Source of the DNA: Apostichopus californicus
Lineage: Eukaryota; Echinodermata; Holothuroidea; Aspidochirotida; Stichopodidae
Assembly: GCA_020650975.1 (NCBI GenBank)
Contig: JAIPMN010000714.1
Location: 1 to 53,388, forward strand
Length of the DNA: 53,388 bases
Direction: 5' to 3'
Positions 43,601 to 53,388 of the stretch are shown piece by piece (position 1 is the first letter of the stretch; each line of letters opens with the position of its first letter). Position numbers and translations under genes: made by a program. Under the pieces are notes generated by a model that saw nothing but the letters and a program-made list of their open reading frames with translations, was not told the DNA's origin and made no database searches.

Positions 43601-46600
43601 AAAGTCTGTTCTGTGAGAAAATCAGTAACAGAAAACTGACTTGGATTTTATTTATAAACAAATATAAAAGGGCACAGAAAATTGGCAAGAATGAGGCACC
43701 AAACCAGTCACCTCGGGTTTACAAGTTCTGTGCATTGCTGACTGAGCTAACTACTCCTAACTTGGTTTTGAACCCAGATATAATTTTTTCCCCTTCTTTT
43801 GGGTTAAATTTCACCCCAGGATGTGGCAGGGAAGGGCTGCCAACAGAATTTGTTTTGTTATATTATTATAAAATGAGTAAATCAACAACAATATGCTGAC
43901 CGAGAAATGATAAACAAATTTTTGAAAGAGCAAAGAAATAACTCATTTGCAAGTGCTTGCCTTATGCTATTGTTCCTGGTGGGATTCTCGTGAACCACAG
44001 AAACACTATGTTTTCAAGTACCTTTCCTTTAACATTAAAGTACATGTATTGTTACAAATTGTACAAGTTTGTTGCAAATTCGTACAAAAATGCAGTACTT
44101 TTTGTCACCAATTGGTATCTTTGGTGTATTCTTTTTTAACTTTTGAAAATGTCATCATGAATCCGTTTTCAAATTGTCATCATGATTCTCAATGCTATGG
44201 GAATTTCTTTTTTCTTCCTATGTCGTGTATCCTTTGAAGTAGTTTACGTAGTTATTTTTACCTGTGTTCTTGTTTTTTCATATTTTAGGGGAGGATTACC
44301 AAAGTCCTGAACATGAAACCTCCAGAGGTAAGTTAAAGAGTCTTACCATAGCTTATGATGACAGTGTGGATAGATAACATTGATTAAATTACCATGACAT
44401 TTGTACATGTACACAGTTGTACTTTGTTGTTTCTGACACTGAGCTCAAAGCACTATCCCTTGCAACTCTGCATCATATGGTAAGAGTTTAGTTGCCTTAG
44501 CATTGTATCTTTTAATGCTGCATTGATAATTCATAAACTACATATTCAATATTTGTAAAAGTACACGCTCTTGCCTTTCATCAAAAATGGTCTCATTTTA
44601 GATTCTGTCGATGATAGAGGAAGCTGCAGGAACAAGAATGTACGAGAATAAACGAACATCAGCCCAAAAGACTATCGAAAAGAAAGATGCTAAGCTGAAG
44701 GAAATTGAATCTGTGAGTACTGCTGCATTATCTTTGAACAGTTTTGCAAATATTTTCCGCTTTAGAACATATTCCCTGTTGTCAATTGTGATTCTGAAAT
44801 TGTTTGGACAGTAAAGATCTATGACTTTGTAGAGAAATTCTACAACTAGAATATACTAGAGGAAGCTACACACCTAAGTTAGTACTGATATTGCCTGTTT
44901 TTTGGGGGGGTTTTTTTTTGTTTTTTTGGGGGTTGTTTTCTATGGTTTATTGGTACCTTATTCTAATTTGGGAGTTCTTGAAAATATTTTAATTGTGGAA
45001 AGAGACTGGAAAAATATTAAGTGAAGTGAGTATCTATTTTGCCTTTGTAACAACAAGTTTGCCTCTGACTATTATAAGACAAACTTTTGTATATAAATTT
45101 CAGTGCATTGATAGCTCACAAGCAATTGATCTGAATCAAACTGTATTGACACTGAAATTAGACTTTAGCTTATGTTAGCATGTAGAGTCTGCTAATCAGA
45201 AGAGCTGTAGAATCTGTCTTTTTTTTTACTTCATCAAATGTTATTACCCTAAATAAGATCGAAGATAAACAAAATTACCCTTAAAGGGTGTGAAGACTCG
45301 CGCAAAAAGAAACGTCTAATGCCGCCGGTAATTTGACCTAGTTTCGAATGAGGTGTAACAGAAGTGTTAAACACCACCATCGATCCCAGAAAATACACAC
45401 ACAGCTTGCTACCGTCAGTAATTAGACACTAGTGTACAGTCAGTACATACAGCTGCGGTCAATACCCACAGCTCAGTATACAAATGATACAGCGATGGAC
45501 ATCTCAGGTCCAGCTAAAGATAGCAATTAAGGTATCACGTTTCATTACTGTCTGCAATTTGTAGCGACACAAACAAAACGTCACTTGCAAGCAACAGAAA
45601 GTTAACTTTTTCAAATGGCCGCACGCGGTTTGGGGCGAGTCTTCAATACCTTTAAAGTAAAACTTTTACCTTCGTCTTTATTCGTCCGACAGATTCTTGA
45701 GGAAGAGATCGCTCCGACCCTTAACCGTCTCAAGGAGGAGCGAGCATCCTATCTGGAGTACCAGAAAGTCATGAGGGAGTTGGAACATCTTTCCAGGTGG
45801 CACGTCGCCTATCAGTTCGTCTGCGCCGAAAAAACTTCCAAATCTTCGGCCGATGATTTAGCAAAGATGTTTGAAACCTCCAACAATTACAGACAGAGGT
45901 TGAAGGAGGTATTAATATTGGATGAGCTACCTGTATTAGCTAATGAAAGTTTTTTTTATCAGGAATGCAGTTCATGAATGGGTGGAGGGGGTGGGGTGGT
46001 TTTAAGTGGTATGTGATTATCTTACACAAGTCAATTTTTCACTGCAACACCATTTTCTAGTTTCCTACATGACAATTAATTATTCATGGAATATTTATCT
46101 CTACTTTGGAGACCTTTATTAGCATACTAAATGAAAAACCAACAGTTCTTAAAAGTTTCTTATAAAATTTCTTATAAAATAAGCCTTTCTTATCAGAACA
46201 GTCTAACAGCATTAGCTGAAGAGCAAAACTTGAATCCCAATATGTTTCACTGGTAATAAAGGATATCACTGTAGTTTTTACTAATGGTAGCATTTGCATA
46301 CTTTGTAAACTTGCCAAACGAGCAGTTTGCATCAACTGCCGGTATGTGTCTGCAAGTTAGAAGCTCTCAGGATTGTCAAAGTGAAGGCATTTTGTCAGAA
46401 GCAGCCACTTTGTAAGAAGACATTTTTCTGGCCATGTATCCATGATTATGTAAGATTGGTCTGATATCTGGATTCTGTAGATTGATAAAACTGTACCTGA
46501 CTATTTTGTTAACTTTTAGTACATCTTCATTTTAGGTTTTCACTTCAATCAGGAACCATGCTTTTTATTTCTTCTCTCTTTATCTCCCTCTATCTCTCAT

Positions 46601-49600
46601 TTAATCGTCCATGTTTACCTGGCTAGATCGATCAATCCGTGCTGGACCTCGATCGCGTAATCGGAGAGCTGGAACAGAAGAGGGATGAGGAAGCCGGTGG
46701 CATCCTGAAAGAATTGGAGACGGCTCTGTCGGAACGCCAGAATGAGGATACCAAGATGCAGAGTACCATTCAACATCAACGAGAAACACTCAACCAAGAG
46801 AAGAAGAAGAAGAAAGGAATTGAAAAGAGTTTCTCAGAGGTGAGACTGATTCTTTCCGATTGACTCTGATCTGCACTTTAAAAGTTTTATCCAACTGTGA
46901 TACTTCTGAAAGGTCTAATCATTCAGGCACTAATTTCAATTTTTTCAATTTGATATTTATTTCTCATATGTTTGTACAAATTTAATACAAAAATAACATT
47001 ACAGTAGGAAGGTTAACATATGAAGGACACTAGTAAAACAGTTGTTATCACAGCTAGGGACCAAGGCTAGGTGGTTACAATATTGTTCTGAAGGGCCACA
47101 ATGAACTTTGTTCCCAAACCATGTGCACCAATGCTGTAGGATGTACCTACTCTCCCTCCCAGAAATGGACGTAATAAATTTTATGGGGAATTAAAGATAA
47201 CTACATTCTACGTGTCCGTTGGGCCTCTGTTGTTTTATAATTAACATCATTTATTTTATCCATAGGATCAAGCAACCCTAAAAGCTAAGGAAAAAGAAAT
47301 TGAGAAATGGTCCAGCAACTTTGGTAAACTGGAGGAACAGTGTAAGAAAGATGCAGAAGCTGTTTCAGCGGCCCAGAAACATTACCAGGCTGTGTCCAGT
47401 GGACTGTCCAGTAACGAGGATGGACAGGAAGCCACACTGGCTGATCAGCTCTTGGGTCAGTACAATCATTATCTAAATCGGCATTAGATTTGTGCACAAC
47501 TCATTCACCTTTGCGACTGGCAAGATAAATTAGTTAGAGGGACACTGTCACTTGTTGCACAGAATTTTACTTGGGTCCCTCGACGTGATGTCAACTATCT
47601 ATTGTAAATGCGTGATTTGCAAACGTTGGAAAATTTGTTATGTTTGTTATAATTTGTTTATGACACTTGAAGAGCAACAATACATACCTTGTTGCTTCCA
47701 TCAGGTGCCTTGTGAAGTAGACTTAACCAAGGAAGTTCACAGTGCAAAATTGGGTAACAATTTTGATGGAGAATTTCCTCCTGGTTTGCCTTTGTTAATG
47801 GTTCACTTTTACTGAAGGAAAAAGTTTCAAATGGCTTTGCTTTAGTTGGTAATTGAATCGAGGAAAGCCTATCGTATATTAGAACTGTTTATGTAACATC
47901 AAATTTTATTTGAGAAATGGAACTTCTGTTTTTTTTTGGTAACTTTATTAATAGATAAAAAGTTAGTTTTGTTGATGTACATATTTCAAAATATTTGTTT
48001 CAACTTTTTTTAAATTTTAATCTCACAGCTTGCAAAGATGGTCTCAGCACTGCAGATACCAACCTCAAGGAAGCTCAGATGAAGCTGAAGAATGCTCAGA
48101 GTGAACTGAAGAAGAAACAAACAGAACTGAAGAAAACTGAGAAAGAGTATGAGAAGGACAAGAGTAACCTCGAAAATATAGAAAGGAATAAAACCAAATT
48201 GGAGGTAAGAAACCAAGCCATTATATATTATTTCTAAAGGAAAATACAACCTTGTTGAGACATAATCCTTGTGGCATCAAGAAAATGTATTTAATGTTTG
48301 TATTCTATCCTTTGATTGGTGAAGGGGATGCCAGGGGGGTGGTATGGGAGGTGTTAGCCGTAGGGTAGGTTTCTGTTGCATTGATGATCCTTTCTTGTGA
48401 GTTGCAGTCCAGTTTTATTTTGTCACCATGAACTTTTTCCGAAATTGCTGTTTTAACCGTCCCAGTCCAACTGCCCTCCTCCACTGCCCAACGTTAAGCT
48501 ACAAATTGGTGAACTTTTTAGCAATATTCCCCCCCCCCCCCCTCCACCCAATTGACCCTATGTTTGTGTCACTGCCAAGTTTCACTCCCATCTTAATCTA
48601 CCATAAAGTCTGACTCGTTCTCTATGCCTAGGCCCTTGCCCCCGTAAGACTGGATCAACATTCGATGGAAACTCGAACAACAGTGATTCTGTAAATGAAC
48701 ATTCTGCCGCTATGTGTCAAAAATCTACCGATAAAGTTTTGTATGATAGAGAACGTATGATAGGCATCCATATGACATGTCCAGGTATGACTCACTCTAC
48801 AAATTGTACCATCGTCTTTACTCTCAGACGGAAATGAAGAAGTTAGGCTTTGAGGACGGTAAGGAGGAGGGGCTGACTAAGAAGAGACGGGCCCTCTCAG
48901 CAGAAGTGGAGAAGCTGCAAGACACAGTTAATGCCCTCACGGCCAGGTATGGTCAGACAATCTCCAGGAAATAGTATAGTTGGAATCACATTGCAGAGTT
49001 GGAAGTGTTATAGATAGCGGCTTCATATATAGCACTTTTACTACAGAGAAAACTTTAGCATATTCAGCATCTTGGTTCTGACATGTTTAGTAGGCTAGGT
49101 GAAGCTAGATTCACAATCACAGTGTTTTAAATATCTCTTGTGAGTGAGGTGACCCATACAAGCTTACAATGTAGTTAACTTTATTACCAAGGTGATGCTT
49201 CAGGCAACAAGCAAGTTTTGACAAAATTAGAATAGCTGTCCCAGATTCATTACCAACTACTGTCTTGGATATGTTACCAAAAAAAAACATTTAAAAAGTA
49301 TCCTTGTCTCTTTCCTTTTCTGTAAAATGTCGTTAGGTTTCCTAATTTAAGCTTCGACTACAAGAGTCCTGAGAAGAATTTTGATCGCTCGAAGGTTCAC
49401 GGCCTGGTTGCCAGGATGGTAAAGGTGAAAGACGTCAAATATGCCACAGCTCTGGAAGTCACTGCAGGCAGGAAGGTTTGTCTTTATTTTCCTACATTAA
49501 AACATTTGCCATAGTGCTTCAAAAATATTGCATCAATACTGATTAGCTAAATTGTATCTTTTATAATGGAATGGATGGACCCGAACAAATTAGGGCTTTG

Positions 49601-52600
49601 TTACAAGTTATTTTATTTGATATTTTGTAATGTAATATTTTCCAATTTTTCATTTTTAATGTTGATCCTCATTCTACAAAAATATTTATTATAGCTAAGT
49701 CAAACAATCTTCCATTTTGGTGACATTTGGTTATGTGATTTGGCAATATTCAAACTATGCTGTTATCATTACTTGAATATGAAATTAAAAAATATCACTA
49801 TATTTAAATCCATGAATCTTCTGTTTTGCAGGTGAATAAGTGAGAATTGTTTTTTCGGATAAGGTTAAGTCACTTTCTTCATGCTGTACAAGCTTTGAAA
49901 ATATTGAAAGTAAATGAGTGATATCATGTATTAGGATGTATCACCCTAGTGAGCAGGAGGAAGCACAGGGATTGACCGCATGTAGTCACTTTTAAGTTCA
50001 ACGAAAAGAAACTCTTTGGGTAATCTTAAAGGATTGGTTCAGTTGTCATACATGTTTATATTATATGAAAGAGGACAATAAAAGAAACACAATGGTGAAA
50101 AAAATGTTCAAATATCTTTTTCGGTTAAAGAGATATTCAAAGTTTTATCAGATTGTGTAGAAACTGCTGAAATCTGACTAGCTGTGATGTCACATCCTCA
50201 CATTCCTGAAAAGTCTTTGTTTTATTTCTAAATATTTTGTGAGATTTCATGACTTTCAACCAAAAGATATGTCAGGAGATCTCATATTTGTCAAAGGAAG
50301 TATTTGAGATTAAACATCTGAAGAATTTTTGATGATATTATTTTCAAATGTGTTAAAAAATGTAAATAATTTTAAAAGAAATATATTCACACATGTTAAG
50401 GAAGTGAGGATGTGACATCACACCCTCACAGTAAGTCTTTCTACACCAGTCATTTTCAAAGAAATTTTGATATCTTCAAAGTGTCATATCTCCTTAACAG
50501 AGCATGCTATCATGGTAGTTTCTTCACTGTTCTTTTTGTGCTCTTTCATACAAAATAGACATGTCAAACACCTGAACCAATCCTTTAAAATGTTCATCCT
50601 GTTGTATGTTGAATGGTTTCTTTGACAGCTTTATAATGTCATTGTGGACACAGAAGTAACGGGTAAGAAGTTACTACAGAAGGGGGATTTAAGGAGACGA
50701 TATACAATCATTCCACTCAACAAGATCGCTGCCAGGAGCATCAATGACAAAACAGTCAAGGCAGCCCAACAGGTGGTGAGTAATCTCTTGCTGGAAACGT
50801 TGCCAGGTGCATAATCCGAGCGCTGTAATATTGTCCTGCCAGACATGATAGATTTTATCGCTAGCAAGAACCCATTTTCTAACATTAATTAATTGATTAC
50901 ATTTTGTAAAAATTTGGGGATTGGAAATGGTTGATTTTTGATCTTTAATACCAAGTCATATTTTTGTTAGTAGTGTTATGTCAATCTAACAAACTGATTC
51001 CCCCCCCCCCCCCAGCCTGGCCTTATGTTATCAAAATATTGCTGTCCAATCTTTACATTTCAGGTCGGAAAAGACAAAGTCCGAACCGCCCTAACTTTGG
51101 TCGGATTCAAAGGCGATCTGGAGACGGCCATGAAATTTGTATTTGGATCCACTTTAGTCTGTGACCAAATGGAGCAGGCTAAAAAGGTAGTGTGATGTGT
51201 TAAATTTTTTTCTTTGTAGTATCCTCATTGTAGTATCTCTTTGTGCACGACATCAATCATAGTCCCAAATTTAAGGGAGCTATTACTGTGAGTCTGTGAC
51301 ACAGACTTTGAAGGATTTTCAACCAACAAAAAAATGTGTGAACTGGTTCTAATGAATATATCATGAAAACTTATGTTGTCTGACTTCTTCATGGTTTGTG
51401 TATGCCACGGCCACATTGCCTTACTGGTTCTATTTGTGTCCTCAAAGTATCACTTACATACTGGTTACTATCGAACCTCATCCAAAATTTATACGCTTGT
51501 CTTTCAAGCAAGGTTACTAACTCACTCAATAAAACATTCATTAGTTCTGGGCAGAATTTGTTTCTTTTGTTGCTTATGGGTAGGTTGTGTCTGATCCTCG
51601 TATACCAGCTAATATTAAGTTATAATAATTACTAATTTAATTAATAGTTTAGTCATTAATATATAATAAATGCATCAGTCAGGCAGAGTGTCGCTTTCTT
51701 TTGTATTTAGGTTGCGTTTGATCCTCGTGTGAAGACTCGGTCAGTCACTCTGGCCGGGGATACCTTTGACCCATCTGGAACGCTGACAGGAGGTAAGCTC
51801 TTAAAAGCTGAAGTTTGAGTCGAAACATTGCTTCATTTTTCTGACCAAGTCCTGCAATGTTCGTACATAGCCTGGCACCCCTCAGTCTGACTATGATACC
51901 TATGTGGTTAGAAACAGTTATCTTTTGCTGACTAGTGAGTTATTAAGCATTTATTACAATAAAGTAACAACACAGGATTTGACAACTTCCAAACCTAACT
52001 GAGGCACCACCAACAACTAAAATACTATGCAAATCATACAATGAATATTCACTATCTAAGTCATTGCATGTTATTGTGTATAAACTATTTCATGTTTAAC
52101 AAAATGCATTGGTAAAGTATGATAGCACTTGTTTGTAGCAAACTCATTGCACAATACGGCTGTCAATGAAGGATATATCTTTCTTCGTTGGAATTGTTAG
52201 ACTGTGTAAAAGTAAGTTGGCCTGACATTGCGATCCTAGCAGGATCTTCTTTAAAGGCTAAATGACAAGTAACAGTAACAGACGGGACAAAAACATGCAC
52301 AGAATACAGACAGGTTAATGAGCATGGTGAACACAAAGAGATATATGTAAGGGGATTAGTAGACAAGGGATGGAGAGAAGAAAGAGAGTAAAGTAACAAC
52401 AGGATTTAACAACTTCAAAACCTAACTGAGGTCCACCAAACAACTAAAATACTATGCAAATCATGCAATGAATATTCACTGTCAAAGTCATTGCATGTTA
52501 TTGTGTATAAACTATTGCATGTTTAACAAAATGCATTGGTCAAGTATGATAGTAACAGTTTGTAGCAAACTCATTGCAAAATACGGCTGTTAATGTAGGA

Positions 52601-52980
52601 AATTCCATTCTTTTTGTGTTGGAAGTATTAGACGTTAGCACGGTGTCATATTGTTGAAGGCATTTATTTGGTCAGTGTGGTGTACCAACTTCAAATGATA
52701 CTCTTATGCAATAATCTTTATTCTAATCAGTCGTTAGTTTATCAGAGATAAGAAACCATATACCTCTGCATGACTATTGTCTCCTTTGTTCCTTTATTTT
52801 GGACAAAGTCAAATCTTTCCTCTTCAAACCCTAACTTTCCTCAGGTGCGAGAACAAAAGGTGCTAATGTCTTAGCGAAACTGAGCGAACTGCAAGAGGCA
52901 GAGGAAGCCCTCAACACCAATCGAGGTGAACTCGAGAAAATTGACTCTGAGCTGAATAAATTCAGATCCTCCGCTGACAA
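40636..52980 (+). CDS. SMC2: Structural maintenance of chromosomes protein 2 (condensin SMC2), 15 exons in window, 3' partial
   Basis: Exons: 40636-40803, 42544-42693, 43223-43345, 44289-44327, 44602-44712, 45693-45908, 46627-46839, 47266-47455, 48029-48204, 48828-48946, 49337-49475, 50629-50775, 51064-51186, 51711-51792 and 52845-52980. All phases join and encode 710 residues plus two bases of the next codon, out of about 1200 in the family. SMC2 pairs with SMC4 in condensin I/II and drives ATP-dependent loop formation in mitotic chromosomes. Seen: N-terminal GFKSYAQRT; Walker [10 protein letters not shown] (32-40); the Q-loop region [30 protein letters not shown]; a long Lys/Glu/Gln-rich first coiled coil (exons 6-10) containing SAGL-type [11 protein letters not shown]; then the hinge (exons 11-14) with [30 protein letters not shown] and [13 protein letters not shown]. 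The return coil begins in exon 15. Walker B and the signature motif are beyond the window. Exon 12 ends at GTG followed by GTGAGT, keeping the family's VVG spacing. Confidence 0.97.
41077..41818. mobile_element. 742-bp long-TIR element (MULE-like or foldback), non-autonomous
   Basis: Both arms, about 41077-41336 and 41592-41818, are inverted copies. Each starts GGTCRTACTAATTAGCGTC, includes two direct CAAGACAACT units and continues to the GGACCGCACCATTA block. CCTGGCTAG flanks the element directly on both sides (41068-41076 and 41819-41827), a 9-bp target duplication. The left arm has a roughly 30-bp insertion between two copies of ATTGGAC. No transposase frame is present. Arms of more than 200 bp plus a 9-bp duplication point to Mutator-like elements; the class is inference. 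It is in SMC2 intron 1. Confidence 0.85.
43688..43757 (-). pseudogene. tRNA-like (Thr-TGT-type) remnant, probable SINE head
   Basis: Read on the - strand: TAGCTCAGTCAGCAATGCAC (A-box style), an anticodon region CTTGTAAAC, then CGAGGTGACTGGTTTGGTGCC as a decayed B-box. Stems are incomplete. It lies in SMC2 intron 3. Confidence 0.4.
45285..45651. mobile_element. 367-bp TTAA-flanked MITE next to SMC2 exon 6
   Basis: TTAA at 45281-45284 and 45652-45655 flank terminal inverted repeats: AGGGTGTGAAGACTCGC on the left and GCGAGTCTTCAATACCT on the right. The interior has no transposase. The TTAA duplication suggests piggyBac-type insertion. Only 41 nt separate its right end from SMC2 exon 6. An ATG in its right end opens a frame that reads straight through the acceptor into exon 6; I regard this as chance. 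Confidence 0.8.
50030..50584. mobile_element. 555-bp TTAA-flanked element with long inverted repeats
   Basis: Ends AGGATTGGTTCAG and CTGAACCAATCCT are perfect inverted repeats, bordered by TTAA at 50026-50029 and 50585-50588. Diverged complementarity continues well inside: TATGAAAGAG against CTCTTTCATA, and GATGTCACATCCTCAC against GTGAGGATGTGACATC. It has no coding capacity and sits in SMC2 intron 11. Confidence 0.85.
51584..51606 (+). repeat. Decoy copy of the 5' end of SMC2 exon 14
   Basis: TAG then GTTGTGTCTGATCCTCGTAT, against TAG then GTTGCGTTTGATCCTCGTGT at the true exon 127 bp downstream. A TTTCTTTTGT stretch precedes both. If the decoy AG were used, the frame would stop after 13 codons. 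Confidence 0.6.
51959..52201 (+). repeat. Direct duplication in SMC2 intron 14, copy 1
   Basis: About 240 bp from AAAGTAACAACA to TTGGAA...TTAGAC, repeated at 52389-52632 with scattered substitutions and small indels. The spacing is about 430 bp. Confidence 0.85.
52389..52632 (+). repeat. Direct duplication in SMC2 intron 14, copy 2
   Basis: Partner of 51959-52201. The roughly 187-bp spacer between the copies is not repeated. Confidence 0.85.
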
Positions 52981-53280
52981 GTATGAATTCCTTGCTGCAT
53001 ATTAACATTAACTCTTGTAGTCAGGACAGTAAAGTTTATGTTTTCAATATCAGTCAATCTTTCGTTGTGTTTTTTTGCACCAATTTCAACCCACCCCCCA
53101 CCGTCAAAGTGTTCTCCACTACTGTGACTATTTTTACGTTTGACACAAGGACCCATCTTTTCACCTCATATTTTGATTGTTAATTGCAATGAACAGTAGT
53201 TCCTGGATTTTGATTCTCTAGAAAATGTATCTGTTGTTGCTTTTGTTTTTATTATTGTTTAGTTCGTGTGCAATTTTTAT

Positions 53281-53388
53281 TAGCTCATACCAGCATGCTG
53301 GTGTGAGCTATTGTTACAGTGCGGCGTCTATCACTCTATCACTCTATCACTCTATCATTCTATCACTCTATCACTCTATCCGTCAACA
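53281..53388 (+). repeat. Palindrome plus 8-bp tandem repeat at window edge
   Basis: A 30-bp palindrome with one mismatched pair (TAGCTCATACCAGCA and its near complement, 53281-53310) is followed by GTGCGGCGTC and then seven CTATCACT-type octamers ending CCGTCAACA. The arrangement (palindromic start, GCGGCGTC, internal satellite, CCGTCAACA) looks like the start of an interspersed element. It is cut off by the window. Confidence 0.65.

Noticed and set aside
45615-45692. Mitochondrial-targeting-like N-terminus fused to SMC2 exon 6
   Set aside because: The sequence is the terminal repeat of a TTAA-flanked element plus intron. Exon 5 joins exon 6 in phase and gives the expected SMC2 protein, so the frame continuity is most likely accidental.
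53330-53388. Octamer repeats as a CRISPR array
   Set aside because: Units are contiguous octamers without spacers, in a eukaryotic intron.

Overview
This window is metazoan nuclear DNA. Genes are split into short exons with GT-AG introns (one GC-AG), the background is AT-rich and CpG-poor, and introns are littered with small DNA-transposon derivatives, poly-C/poly-G runs and microsatellites. The protein-coding genes are ordinary animal housekeeping or signalling genes. Divergence from vertebrate orthologues and the repeat style suggest a marine invertebrate deuterostome, perhaps an echinoderm such as a sea cucumber. That species-level guess is inference, not proof.

Layout. Positions 1-8872 hold no recognisable coding gene. 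A non-coding 5' exon (8873-8941) leads into a complete nine-exon MAP-kinase-interacting kinase (MNK) gene on the + strand (CDS 9785-16153, 464 aa), followed by a long 3' UTR/intergenic stretch with a hairpin tandem repeat. A complete six-exon diphthamide-biosynthesis gene DPH2 lies on the - strand (CDS 37592 down to 23018, 495 aa), convergent with MNK. Head-to-head with it, about 3 kb away, the condensin subunit gene SMC2 starts at 40636 on the + strand. Fifteen SMC2 coding exons (about 711 residues: ATPase head N-half, first coiled coil, hinge and start of the return coil) are in the window, and the gene runs off the right edge. The start of SMC2 sits just beyond a 10-N assembly gap flanked by an almost identical 96-97 bp duplication.

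The three genes do not form a pathway: MNK phosphorylates eIF4E downstream of ERK/p38, DPH1-DPH2 makes the first diphthamide intermediate on eEF2, and SMC2 is a condensin ATPase. MNK and DPH2 both touch translation, but nothing here shows that their proximity is functional.

Most notable observations: (1) the MNK kinase carries a canonical DFG motif where the MNK family hallmark is DFD; (2) several previously unlabelled small mobile elements with terminal inverted repeats and target-site duplications can be delimited to the base, including two TTAA-flanked elements in SMC2 introns (one ending 41 nt before an exon) and a 742-bp long-TIR element with a 9-bp duplication CCTGGCTAG; (3) a GC-AG intron in DPH2 and a possible in-frame upstream exon; (4) a decoy copy of the start of an SMC2 exon 127 bp upstream of the real one; (5) a false-duplication signature around the assembly gap. 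No viral genes, toxin genes or CRISPR arrays were seen.
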